A stretch of 23,703 bases of DNA from JAZGDL01 sp036477795 (GTDB lineage Bacteria; Planctomycetota; Phycisphaerae; UBA1845), in the NCBI GenBank assembly GCA_036477795.1, contig JAZGDL010000474.1, positions 1 through 23,703 on the forward strand, in the 5' to 3' direction. Positions 14,954 to 22,783 of this stretch are shown here, in pieces; the stretch's first letter is position 1, and every line of letters begins with the position of its first letter. The notes beneath the pieces are model-generated. The model saw only the letters and a program-made list of their open reading frames with translations, had not been told where the DNA came from and did not search any database. Position numbers and translations under genes: made by a program.

Positions 14954-16813
14954 TTGCACGACCCAGTGGCGATTCGCGAGAAGATTCGCAACAGTGTGGA
15001 TCTGGTGGACCTCGTCTCGGAGCACACCGCGCTCCGGCGGCAGGGTCGTAACTACATCGGTCTGTGCCCGTTTCACCAGGAAAAGACGCCTTCGTTCTCG
15101 GTGAATGCAGAGCGGCAGTTCTTCAAGTGCTTCGGTTGCGACCGGGGCGGGGATATTTTCACGTTCGTGCAACTCCGCGAGTCTGTCGAGTTTGTCGAGG
15201 CTCTGCGGATCCTGGCGGATCGTGCCGGCGTGGATCTGGCTCGTGCCGGCACGGGCCGTAGCGATCATACCAGCCGGTCTGATCTGGCCCGGGCCAACGC
15301 CTGGGCGCTGGAATACTTCCGCAGTCTTTTTGAGAGCGAAGCAGGCGGCTACGCCCGCAAGTACGTGGAGTCACGAGGGCTATCACGGGAGAGTATCGAA
15401 TCTTTCGGGATGGGGTGGGCCTGCGGTGACGGAGGGGCTCTCATCCGAGCGGCGAAACGAGCGGGGATTGATCACCGGGTGCTATCGGACGCCGGCCTGT
15501 GTCGCCAAAGTGCCAACGGGGATTCCTATGATACTTTTCGAGACCGTCTTGTTTTTCCCATCCGGGACACGATGAAGCGCTGTTTGGGATTCGGCGGGCG
15601 GACATTGGTGGAGGACCGGGCGAAATATCTGAATACGCCGGAGACGGCCTTGTTCAATAAGAGCAGGTGCCTGTTCGGCATAGATCTGGCCCGACCGGCG
15701 ATCGAAGCGGCGGGGGTGGCCATCGTGGTCGAAGGGTACACCGATTGTATCGCAGCCCATCAGCACGGCTTTAGCAACACGGTGGCAACTCTGGGCACGG
15801 CGGCCACCGAGGCGAGTATGGCCCAGTTGCGGCGGTATTGCAGCGAAGTGATCCTGGTCTTTGATTCGGATGCGGCTGGTGCGGCGGCTGCGGACCGGGC
15901 CCTGGCGGTCGCTCTGAGGCAGAACCTGTCTGTGAAACTAGCTCATGTGGACCACGGCAAAGACCCATGTGAATTTCTGCAACATATTGGTGCAAAAGGG
16001 TTTAGGAATATGTTGAATTCCGCCGTGGATGCGCTAGGATACAGGTGGACCCAGACGCGAAGCCGATTTGACGCCGGGCATAGCCCAACAGCGCGTCGGC
16101 AGGCGGTTTTGGAATTCGTGACGCTGGCGGCGGAGCTCTGCGAGTTCGGAGTTCTGGATGCCATCCAGCGAGGCGTCATTGTCAGCCAACTGTCGGACCT
16201 GTTGTCGGTACCGGCGGCGGAGGTTGGGCGGCTGATCGCGCAACGTCACGTGAGACGGCGATCGGGACCGGAGCAAGGTGCCCCGCGCGGGCGTCAAGCC
16301 CGTTTGATCGGTGATCCCGAGCAGGCGGCGTTGGTGACCATGCTGGAAGTCCTGGTCAATGAGCCGGGGCTGATGGAGAGCGCTGGAGACCAGTTTGATC
16401 CGGCGGGCTTCGCCGATGCGGGATACCGCCGGATCGCCGAGCAGGTCAGGGAATTGGCGCTGGCCGAGGGAGCGTTTCGATTCGAAACGCTGCAGTCGCG
16501 TATTGAAGACACTCAAGAGGCGGAACTCTTGACCGACTTGGCGATACGAGGTTCTCAGGTGGGGAACTATCTGGTCACGCTGGAGGGGGCCTGTCGGCGG
16601 CTGTCGCAGATTGCGGCGGCGCGCGACACCCGGCGTTTGACGGACGAAGTCAAGCAGAGAGAATCAGACGGCCAACCGCTTGACGACGAGATGCGTGATC
16701 AATGGCGGACGATCCGCGAGCGACTGGCGGGACATCGTCATTTCTCGAGGCCACGTGACATCGCCGAACATTGTGATTCTCAGACGGCGGGACCATCAGT
16801 GTCTGAGAATTGA
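14954..16813 (+). CDS. dnaG: DNA primase DnaG
   Basis: It makes the RNA primers for DNA replication in concert with the replicative helicase. The protein is 619 aa. I used the TTG at 14954, with AGAGG about 12 bases upstream; a GTG at 14966 is the alternative. The N-terminal zinc-binding domain has CPFH and CFGC (C38, H41, C59, C62). The TOPRIM domain has VVEGYTD (E260) and VFDSDAAG (D304, D306), the acidic metal-binding residues. The C-terminal part (about 430-600) is helical and would contact DnaB. The length is normal for the family. rpoD follows after 21 bases, as in the macromolecular synthesis operon of many bacteria. Confidence 0.96.
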   Translation: MHDPVAIREKIRNSVDLVDLVSEHTALRRQGRNYIGLCPFHQEKTPSFSVNAERQFFKCFGCDRGGDIFTFVQLRESVEFVEALRILADRAGVDLARAGTGRSDHTSRSDLARANAWALEYFRSLFESEAGGYARKYVESRGLSRESIESFGMGWACGDGGALIRAAKRAGIDHRVLSDAGLCRQSANGDSYDTFRDRLVFPIRDTMKRCLGFGGRTLVEDRAKYLNTPETALFNKSRCLFGIDLARPAIEAAGVAIVVEGYTDCIAAHQHGFSNTVATLGTAATEASMAQLRRYCSEVILVFDSDAAGAAAADRALAVALRQNLSVKLAHVDHGKDPCEFLQHIGAKGFRNMLNSAVDALGYRWTQTRSRFDAGHSPTARRQAVLEFVTLAAELCEFGVLDAIQRGVIVSQLSDLLSVPAAEVGRLIAQRHVRRRSGPEQGAPRGRQARLIGDPEQAALVTMLEVLVNEPGLMESAGDQFDPAGFADAGYRRIAEQVRELALAEGAFRFETLQSRIEDTQEAELLTDLAIRGSQVGNYLVTLEGACRRLSQIAAARDTRRLTDEVKQRESDGQPLDDEMRDQWRTIRERLAGHRHFSRPRDIAEHCDSQTAGPSVSEN

Positions 16814-16834
16814 AAAGGACCTTGGAAGGCACAG

Positions 16835-18598
16835 ATGACTGAACTTACGGAAACTGCGGTTGAAACGAGCGTCACCCCGGACCCTGTGGAAGCGGCGATC
16901 AAGTCGCTGATCGAGCAAGGCCGCGGTCGCGGCTACCTGACGTGGGAGGAATTGAACGATTCCATCCCGGACGAGGCGGTGGACCCCGACAAGCTTGAGG
17001 CGTTGATGATGCGACTCGATGAGGCGGGGATCGACATGCTCGACGAGGCCGAGGCGGCGCGGCTGGAATCGGTGCGCAATCGCCGGAAGCGCGGTCGCGA
17101 CGCCAGAGAGCGGGCCAAAGAAGGGAAAGAGTCTGTGGGGAGGGGCTCGCAGAAATCGGCAGGTAACGGGAAGCAGTTGAACACGCTGGCAGCGAACGAG
17201 GGTCGGCGCATCGACGACCCGGTGCGGATGTACCTGTCGCAGATGGGGGAGATACCGCTGCTGACCCGCGAGGAAGAGATCCAGTTGGCCAAGAAGGTGG
17301 AGTTGACGCGGATGGCCTTCCGCAAGATGGTTCTGGAGAACGACTACTGCAGTGAGCAAAGTGTACAGATTCTTCAGCAGGTGTATGACGGCAGCCTGCC
17401 TTTCGACCGCACCATGAAGATTTCGACGTGGGAGCATATGGCCAAGAGCACCATCATGGCCAGGCTTCCGACTAATCTGTCCACGGTGCGGGCGCTTCTG
17501 GCCAAGAACGAGGAGACCTGGGAGAGCTTGCAGGAGCCGCGGGTGTCGAAGACCAGGCGCCGGGCGGTGCTGGCGGGAACGGATGCGCGGCGTCGAAAAG
17601 TGTCCCGTTTGCTGGAGGAGCTGTCGCTGCGGACCAGTCGTATACAGCCGTTGTTCAAACGATTGCAGAACTTGAATCGCAAGATGAAGGATCTGGAGCG
17701 CCGCATCGCTGCGGAGGCCAAGCGTCAGACGGTGTCGGAGGAGGATTTGTACGGCATGGAGGAGGAGCTGGACGGCATCCGCTCGCTGGTGCGCTGCGAC
17801 AGTGCGACGCTGACCGAGCGCATTCACAGCATTCGCCGGGTCTTCAGCGAATACGAAGACGCCAAGCGCAAGCTGTCCGGCGGCAACCTTCGCCTGGTGG
17901 TCAGCATCGCGAAGAAATACCGCAACCGCGGCCTGAGCTTCCTGGACATCATTCAGGAGGGCAACACCGGGTTGATGCGGGCGGTCGACAAGTATGAGTA
18001 CAAGCGCGGATATAAGTTCAGCACCTACGCAACCTGGTGGATTCGCCAGGCCATCACCCGTGCCATCGCAGACCATGCCCGGACCATTCGCATACCGGTG
18101 CACATGATCGAGACCATGAGCCGCCTGCGGAACATCAGCAAGCAGTTGCTGCAGGAGCTGGGTCGGGACCCGACCATCGAGGAGATCGCCGAGTGTGCCA
18201 AGATGCCGATGAGCGAAGTCCGGCGGGTGCTCAAGATCAGCCGCCACCCCATCTCGCTGGACCGGCCTGTGGGTGAAAGCGAGGATTCGTATTTCGGCGA
18301 CTTCATTGAGGACGGACGGGCCGAGTCTCCGGTACTTTCCGCCGGTTCGGAGATGCTCAAGGATCGAATCGAGGAGGTGCTCAAGACGCTGACCTACCGC
18401 GAGCGCGAGATCATCAAGCTGCGGTTTGGCATCGGGGATGGGTACACCTACACGCTGGAGGAGGTCGGCAAGATCTTCAAGGTGACGCGGGAGCGGGTAC
18501 GGCAGGTGGAAGCCAAGGCCCTCCGCAAACTTCAGCACCCGGTACGGGCGCGCAAACTTGAAGGATTCCTCGGCAGCCAGGTGGAGGGCGTCGTCTAA
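16835..18598 (+). CDS. rpoD: Primary RNA polymerase sigma factor RpoD (sigma-70/SigA)
   Basis: The main sigma factor directs RNA polymerase to housekeeping promoters. The protein is 587 aa, with GGAAGG before the ATG. Region 1.1 covers about 15-78 (LIEQGRGRGYLTWEELNDSI), and region 1.2 begins at DDPVRMYLSQMGEIPLL (128-144). A helical non-conserved insert covers about 157-345. Region 2 starts at NLRLVVSIAKKYRNRG (351) and includes YKFSTYATWWIRQAI. Region 4 ends with the helix-turn-helix VTRERVRQVEAKALRKL. Region 1.1 plus the long insert marks it as group 1. It is probably cotranscribed with dnaG, and a terminator follows at 18646. Confidence 0.97.
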   Translation: MTELTETAVETSVTPDPVEAAIKSLIEQGRGRGYLTWEELNDSIPDEAVDPDKLEALMMRLDEAGIDMLDEAEAARLESVRNRRKRGRDARERAKEGKESVGRGSQKSAGNGKQLNTLAANEGRRIDDPVRMYLSQMGEIPLLTREEEIQLAKKVELTRMAFRKMVLENDYCSEQSVQILQQVYDGSLPFDRTMKISTWEHMAKSTIMARLPTNLSTVRALLAKNEETWESLQEPRVSKTRRRAVLAGTDARRRKVSRLLEELSLRTSRIQPLFKRLQNLNRKMKDLERRIAAEAKRQTVSEEDLYGMEEELDGIRSLVRCDSATLTERIHSIRRVFSEYEDAKRKLSGGNLRLVVSIAKKYRNRGLSFLDIIQEGNTGLMRAVDKYEYKRGYKFSTYATWWIRQAITRAIADHARTIRIPVHMIETMSRLRNISKQLLQELGRDPTIEEIAECAKMPMSEVRRVLKISRHPISLDRPVGESEDSYFGDFIEDGRAESPVLSAGSEMLKDRIEEVLKTLTYREREIIKLRFGIGDGYTYTLEEVGKIFKVTRERVRQVEAKALRKLQHPVRARKLEGFLGSQVEGVV

Positions 18599-18645
18599 CC
18601 GCGGCGGTTTCCGGCGGACCGCAGCAAGCTGTTTTGACGCTATAC

Positions 18646-18683
18646 ATGGGGAGTGACATTGAACGTCGCTCCCCATTATCTTT
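18646..18683 (+). terminator. Intrinsic terminator of the dnaG-rpoD operon
   Basis: ATGGGGAG (18646-18653) pairs with CTCCCCAT (18669-18676). An inner GAC/GTC pair and the T-rich stretch TATCTTT follow. It lies 48 bases after the rpoD stop. Confidence 0.75.
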
Positions 18684-18699
18684 GGGCGGGCCTGCGGGG

Positions 18700-18729
18700 T
18701 TGCCAGACGCCCGATAAATCGGGTATACT
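18700..18729 (+). promoter_or_regulatory. Promoter of rpsA
   Basis: TTGCCA (18700-18705) and TATACT (18724-18729) are separated by 18 bases. The spacer contains the palindrome CCCGATAAATCGGG directly against the -10, which could be an operator. The start would be near 18736, giving a leader of about 250 bases. Confidence 0.6.
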
Positions 18730-18749
18730 GAGGGGCTGTAGCAGGCCCT

Positions 18750-18802
18750 GTGGGACCAGCGTTCCTGCCGGTCAAGGACCGCGCCCGAAAGATTGGTCCC
18801 AT
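18750..18802. repeat. Diverged copy of the nrdJ palindromic repeat in the rpsA leader
   Basis: GTGGGACCAGCGTTCCTGCC resembles the arm seen at 9681 (GTGGGACCGGCTTTCCAGCC) with a few changes, and GATTGGTCCCAT closes the element. It lies within the predicted 5' untranslated region of rpsA. Confidence 0.55.
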
Positions 18803-18831
18803 AGCGTGTCAGGCGATCCAAGATGGTAACG

Positions 18832-18890
18832 GCCACCTGATGGAGCGTCGCGGTGTGCGCGGCGCGGCCGCGGTGGCATCAGGCTTTTTT
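18832..18890 (+). promoter_or_regulatory. Possible attenuator in the rpsA leader
   Basis: CCTGATG (18836-18842) pairs with CATCAGG (18877-18883), followed by CTTTTTT. Together they form a terminator-like structure with a GC-rich inner region. GCCACC (18832-18837) and GGTGGC (18872-18877) form an alternative pairing that overlaps both arms. The two pairings therefore compete, as in attenuators. It lies about 95 bases before the rpsA start. A ligand or regulator is not evident; S1 autoregulation is known in other bacteria, but by a different leader. Confidence 0.4.
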
Positions 18891-18985
18891 CAGATGGAGT
18901 ACGGCGCTGAATGTGACGTACCCCATGCATCCGTGCCGATAGGTTTTGGCTGATCGGTGCCGGGTGCGACAGACAGCAGGGGCTT

Positions 18986-20941
18986 ATGGTAAATCAGAAT
19001 CTCATTAACGAACTGGACATCAGCGACGAACTGTTGCAGGTCGAGTTGGGCGACATAAACGAGAACCCGGCTGCCTTGGACGACGTCCTGCAGGATCAGA
19101 AGAGCGGGTTCAAGGCTGGGACGATCCTCAAAGGCCACGTGATCGGTCGTAGCGGCGACGATGTTCTGGTGGACGTCGGCCTGAAGAGTGAGGGGGCCAT
19201 CCATAAGAACGAATGGGACGACGTCGACAGCCTTGACGTCGGCGACGAGGTGGACGTCTGGCTGGAATCGATCGAATCGGACAGTGGATCGATCGTCCTC
19301 TCGAAGCGTAAGGCGGACCGTATGCTCAACTGGCAGCGGATCGTAGCGACGAACAAGGAAGGCGACAACGTGACGGGCCGGGTGATGCGTAAGATCAAGG
19401 GCGGACTCCTGGTGGACATTGGCGTTCCGGTGTTTCTGCCGGCCTCTCAGGTGGACGTGCGGCGTCAAGGCGATATAGGCGAACTGATCGGCCAGGAGAT
19501 TCGGGCGAAGATTCTGAAGATCGACACGGACCGCCGTAACATCGTCATTTCGCGGCGTGAACTCATCGAAGCGGACCGCAACGCCGCCAAAGAGAAACTG
19601 ATGGCAGAGATCGAGGTGGGCCAGGTACGCGAGGGACAGGTGAAGAACATCGCGAACTTCGGAGTCTTTGTGGACCTCGGGGGCATCGACGGATTGCTGC
19701 ACATCACAGACATGAGCTGGGAGCGCGTCGGGCACCCGTCGGAGATCGTGAAGGTCGACGAGTTGATCAAAGTGAAGGTTCTCAACATCGACAAGGAGAA
19801 GGAAAAGATCGCTCTGGGCCTCAAGCAGCTTCGTGATAACCCGTGGGATAATGTTGAGGAGAATTATCCGCTGAAAAGTCGAACGAAGGGCGAGGTGGTC
19901 AACATCACCAACTACGGGGCGTTCGTGAAGCTTCAGCCGGGTGTCGAGGGCCTGGTGCACATCAGCGAAATGAGCTGGACCCGCCGCATCAACCACCCGT
20001 CGGAGCTTCTCAGTGTCGGGCAGGAGGTGGAGGTCGTCGTTCTGGACGTGAACAGAACGAAGCGGGAGATCTCATTGGGGATAAAGCAGACCGAGCCCAA
20101 CCCTTGGACCAGCGTAGTGGAGAAGTATCCACCCAACACGCGCATTCGCGGTCGTGTTCGGAACATGACCAACTACGGCGTGTTTGTGGAGATTGAGGAG
20201 GGAATCGACGGCTTGCTGCACATATCGGACATGAGCTGGACGAAGAAGATCAGCCACCCGTCGGAGATGGTGAAAAAGAGCGACGAGATCGAATGCGTGG
20301 TCCTGAAAGTCGAGGAAGAGAAGCAGCGGATCGCGCTGGGCCTGCGGCAGTTGCATGAAGATCCGTGGCTGCATGCGGTACCGGCCAATTACATTCCCGG
20401 ACAGATTGTGGAAGGAACAGTGACCAAGATCACCAATTTCGGTGTTTTTGTGGAACTTGAACCGGATCTGGAGGGTCTGTTGCACGTCAGTGAATTGGCC
20501 GATCATAAGGTTGAGGATCCGCACGATGAGGTGAAAATGGGGGACCGCATTCAAGTCAAGATCCTGCGTGTGGATTCGGTGGAACGTAAGATAGGGCTTT
20601 CGAAGAAGCGTGCGGAGTGGTCGGCCGACGCGGAGGCAGGCGATATGCCGCCGCCGAAAGCGCGCCGTGGGGGTCTGCACGGGCCGGGCGACGAAACAGC
20701 GGCGTTGCGCGACATTGCGCTGCCGGTACCTGGGGCTGCGACGCCCAATGCACCGCCGCAAGCGTCCGATACGGACGGGGAGCAGAGCGTAGCGCCAGAC
20801 TCGTCAGAATCGGGCGAGCAGAACGCCGGTGGGAGCGAGGATGCGGTCGCCGCCGGTGGGAGCGAGGATGCGGTCGCCGCCAGTGAAGACCAGGCCCCGG
20901 CCGCCGGTGAGGCGGAATCGCAGGCCGACAGCGAAGCATAG
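18986..20941 (+). CDS. rpsA: 30S ribosomal protein S1, six S1 domains
   Basis: S1 binds mRNA and helps load it onto the 30S subunit. The protein is 651 aa. The ATG at 18986 has only a weak purine stretch (CAGGGG) upstream, as is common for rpsA. Six S1 (OB-fold) domains lie at about 43-112, 125-193, 210-279, 295-366, 380-453 and 466-540. Domains 3-6 have the typical core ITNYGVFVEL...GLLHISDMSW. The first two are more diverged, as in other S1 proteins, where they contact the ribosome. The tail from about 545 is disordered, rich in Ala, Glu, Asp, Pro and Gly. It contains an exact duplication encoding GGSEDAVAA. Confidence 0.96.
   Translation: MVNQNLINELDISDELLQVELGDINENPAALDDVLQDQKSGFKAGTILKGHVIGRSGDDVLVDVGLKSEGAIHKNEWDDVDSLDVGDEVDVWLESIESDSGSIVLSKRKADRMLNWQRIVATNKEGDNVTGRVMRKIKGGLLVDIGVPVFLPASQVDVRRQGDIGELIGQEIRAKILKIDTDRRNIVISRRELIEADRNAAKEKLMAEIEVGQVREGQVKNIANFGVFVDLGGIDGLLHITDMSWERVGHPSEIVKVDELIKVKVLNIDKEKEKIALGLKQLRDNPWDNVEENYPLKSRTKGEVVNITNYGAFVKLQPGVEGLVHISEMSWTRRINHPSELLSVGQEVEVVVLDVNRTKREISLGIKQTEPNPWTSVVEKYPPNTRIRGRVRNMTNYGVFVEIEEGIDGLLHISDMSWTKKISHPSEMVKKSDEIECVVLKVEEEKQRIALGLRQLHEDPWLHAVPANYIPGQIVEGTVTKITNFGVFVELEPDLEGLLHVSELADHKVEDPHDEVKMGDRIQVKILRVDSVERKIGLSKKRAEWSADAEAGDMPPPKARRGGLHGPGDETAALRDIALPVPGAATPNAPPQASDTDGEQSVAPDSSESGEQNAGGSEDAVAAGGSEDAVAASEDQAPAAGEAESQADSEA
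20824..20877 (+). repeat. Exact 27-bp tandem duplication in the rpsA tail
   Basis: Two identical 27-base units (20824-20850 and 20851-20877) encode GGSEDAVAA twice in the acidic disordered C-terminal tail. The perfect identity suggests a recent slippage event. Confidence 0.9.
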
Positions 20942-20971
20942 GGGCGATCTCGAATTGCGACGGGGCCGCGC

Positions 20972-20997
20972 GGCGGTGGGCAAACGAGCCCGCCGCC
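20972..20997. repeat. Hairpin between rpsA and the second sigma gene
   Basis: GGCGGTGGGC and GCCCGCCGCC form a 10-bp stem with one T-G wobble and an AAACGA loop. There is no T-run. It may stabilise the rpsA 3' end or weaken read-through into the sigma gene. Confidence 0.5.
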
Positions 20998-21021
20998 AAT
21001 CGGGGTAGGTTTGGACGGAAA

Positions 21022-21912
21022 GTGGGTGCCGCCATCACTAAAGATAGTGGGATTCAAGTCTATTTGAGGCAGATCAGTGACACACCTCTCTTGACGGCGG
21101 AGGAGGAGCAGGGGTTGGGTCGCGCCATCCAGCTTGCCCAGCAATGCGCTAAGACGCCCCGCTCGGTGGCCGAGTTGCGCGATAAGGAGAAGATGGATCA
21201 CAAGGCGGTGGTGGCCCGCGAACAATTGGTCAAGTCGAATCTCCGGCTGGTGGTAACCATCGCCAAGCGCTTCAACCGTCGTGGGATGCCGTTGGCGGAC
21301 CTGATCGAGGAAGGCAATCTGGGTCTCATACGGGCGGTGGAGAGCTACGATCCGACTCAGGAGGCGCGTTTCAGCACGTACGCCTCCTGGTGGATCAAAC
21401 AGGCGATCAAGCGGAGCCTGATAAACAGCCGACAGGCGGTGCACATCCCGGCGTACATGGTGGAGTTGATCGCCAAGTGGAAGGAGGCCAGGGCCTGCTT
21501 CGCGGATCGCGACGGCCGCCAGCCGACCATACAGGAACTGGCTGAGCACCTGTCACTTCCCGAACGAAAAGTGCAAATGATTCGCCGGGCGGTCAAGGCG
21601 TTCAACTCCTCGAGACAGTCGTTGCAGGATGATGCCGAGGGGCCTATGCTGGACATGCTGACCGACACGCGGACACCGCAACCGGATGAGGCGATTTTTT
21701 CCGAGGCTGAAAGCAAGGCCCTGCAACAGTTTCTGGATCAGATCGACGAGCGTGAGGCCAAAGTCCTTCGTATGCGTTTCGGTCTGGACGATGGCGAAGG
21801 GATGACGCTGAAGGAGATCGGCGCCAAGATCGGCCTGACGCGCGAGCGGGTTCGCCAGATACAGGACGACGCCCTACAGAAGCTGGGGGAACTCCTCAAC
21901 GACGAGAACTAG
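21022..21912 (+). CDS. Second sigma-70 family factor (group 2, RpoS/SigA-like)
   Basis: The protein is 296 aa from a GTG at 21022; a second GTG at 21025 is possible. It lacks region 1.1 and the long insert of RpoD. Region 1.2 is DSGIQVYLRQISDTPLL (8-24). Region 2 starts at NLRLVVTIAKRFNRRG and includes ARFSTYASWWIKQAIKRSL. Region 3 is HIPAYMVELIAKWKEA and following. Region 4 has LDQIDEREAKVLRMRFGLDD and the helix-turn-helix LTRERVRQIQDDALQKL. It should recognise promoters close to the RpoD type, perhaps under stress or in stationary phase (inference). The 80-base gap after rpsA has a hairpin but no clear terminator, so partial cotranscription is possible. Confidence 0.92.
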   Translation: MGAAITKDSGIQVYLRQISDTPLLTAEEEQGLGRAIQLAQQCAKTPRSVAELRDKEKMDHKAVVAREQLVKSNLRLVVTIAKRFNRRGMPLADLIEEGNLGLIRAVESYDPTQEARFSTYASWWIKQAIKRSLINSRQAVHIPAYMVELIAKWKEARACFADRDGRQPTIQELAEHLSLPERKVQMIRRAVKAFNSSRQSLQDDAEGPMLDMLTDTRTPQPDEAIFSEAESKALQQFLDQIDEREAKVLRMRFGLDDGEGMTLKEIGAKIGLTRERVRQIQDDALQKLGELLNDEN

Positions 21913-21957
21913 GAATCCGGATTAGAACGCGCGCCTCGAAATCAGAGCCCCGACCGA

Positions 21958-22764
21958 TCAATCGAATTCCTGTGTAGGCGGGTCCGGATTTCCACCGGGA
22001 TCGCCGCCTTCCAGCGGATCATCATCCGGATCCCCCTCCTTGTCGGAATCGCCACTCGTGAGCGGAGGTTGATCGGGGTTTCCAGCCGGGTCGCCGCCGT
22101 CGTTCTCGTCCGGCCCCGGGCCATCATCGTTGCTACTCATCAAGACGCCCGGGTCGCGCACCGAGACGATTTGAATACCGTAGTTGACTACAGCGGAGCG
22201 TTCAGGATCGAAGAGAACCGGGACTTGAACAATGTGCTCACCGGTGAGCCAGCAGACTGAATCGCGACTGGCTTCGAGGGAACCGCGCTTCCCCCTTCCA
22301 GCGGACCGGTGAATATCAAACCCTTCGATCGCGGCTTGTAGCTCAGCTTCTCTGGTGAAGGGGAGCTCGGTATTCACCACCCAATCCATGTACTGGCGAA
22401 AACCGCGACGGGTCTTGATCACCAGGATACGCTGAGCGACCTCAAACAGATTGATCTGAACGATTTCACCATCGGGATGCCGGATCGCGGTGGCCACTCG
22501 GATAGGCTTGGAAGGATCGCGATCTGCACCAGACAAGCCGGACAACAACGGCTCGTCGGACAACGTGACCACGCGAATGGTCATAGGCAAGTCCCAAGGA
22601 CCGTCGATGGTGGCCACGGAATTCGGGTCGTCGGCAACTAAAATGACGCTATCGGCGTCCGGTGCGGTCGTCGCGCCGGCGCCCGCTGCCCAGGAAATCG
22701 CCGGGAACACACTGAGAAACCCGAGCGCAATCAGAAACGGCTTGTTCGGCAAATGCATGATCAT
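21958..22764 (-). CDS. Secreted protein with acidic Gly/Asp/Pro-rich tail, function unknown
   Basis: The protein is 268 aa. The ATG at 22764 has AAGGA about 8 bases upstream; a TTG at 22779 is the alternative. A signal peptide is clear: NKPFLIALGFLSVFPAISWA, with cleavage near AWA/AGA. Residues about 30-200 form a compact domain with beta strands such as PMTIRVVTLSDEPL and RILVIKTRRGFRQYMDWVV, which I do not recognise. The last 60 residues are low-complexity, rich in Asp, Gly, Pro and Asn (DDGPGPDENDGGDPAGNPD), and probably disordered. Nineteen bases separate it from the upstream minus-strand gene, so the two likely form one operon. Confidence 0.7.
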   Translation of the reverse strand: MIMHLPNKPFLIALGFLSVFPAISWAAGAGATTAPDADSVILVADDPNSVATIDGPWDLPMTIRVVTLSDEPLLSGLSGADRDPSKPIRVATAIRHPDGEIVQINLFEVAQRILVIKTRRGFRQYMDWVVNTELPFTREAELQAAIEGFDIHRSAGRGKRGSLEASRDSVCWLTGEHIVQVPVLFDPERSAVVNYGIQIVSVRDPGVLMSSNDDGPGPDENDGGDPAGNPDQPPLTSGDSDKEGDPDDDPLEGGDPGGNPDPPTQEFD

Positions 22765-22783
22765 GGCTCGTTCCTTCAACTCC

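Noticed and set aside
16796..18802. Minus-strand open frame of 668 codons
   Set aside because: It is the antisense of rpoD, a certain gene. High GC leaves this frame free of stops, and the product is rich in His, Gln, Leu and Arg with no domain.
18890..19996. Minus-strand open frame of 368 codons
   Set aside because: It is antisense to the S1 domains of rpsA, and the repeated pattern in its product mirrors the S1 repeats.
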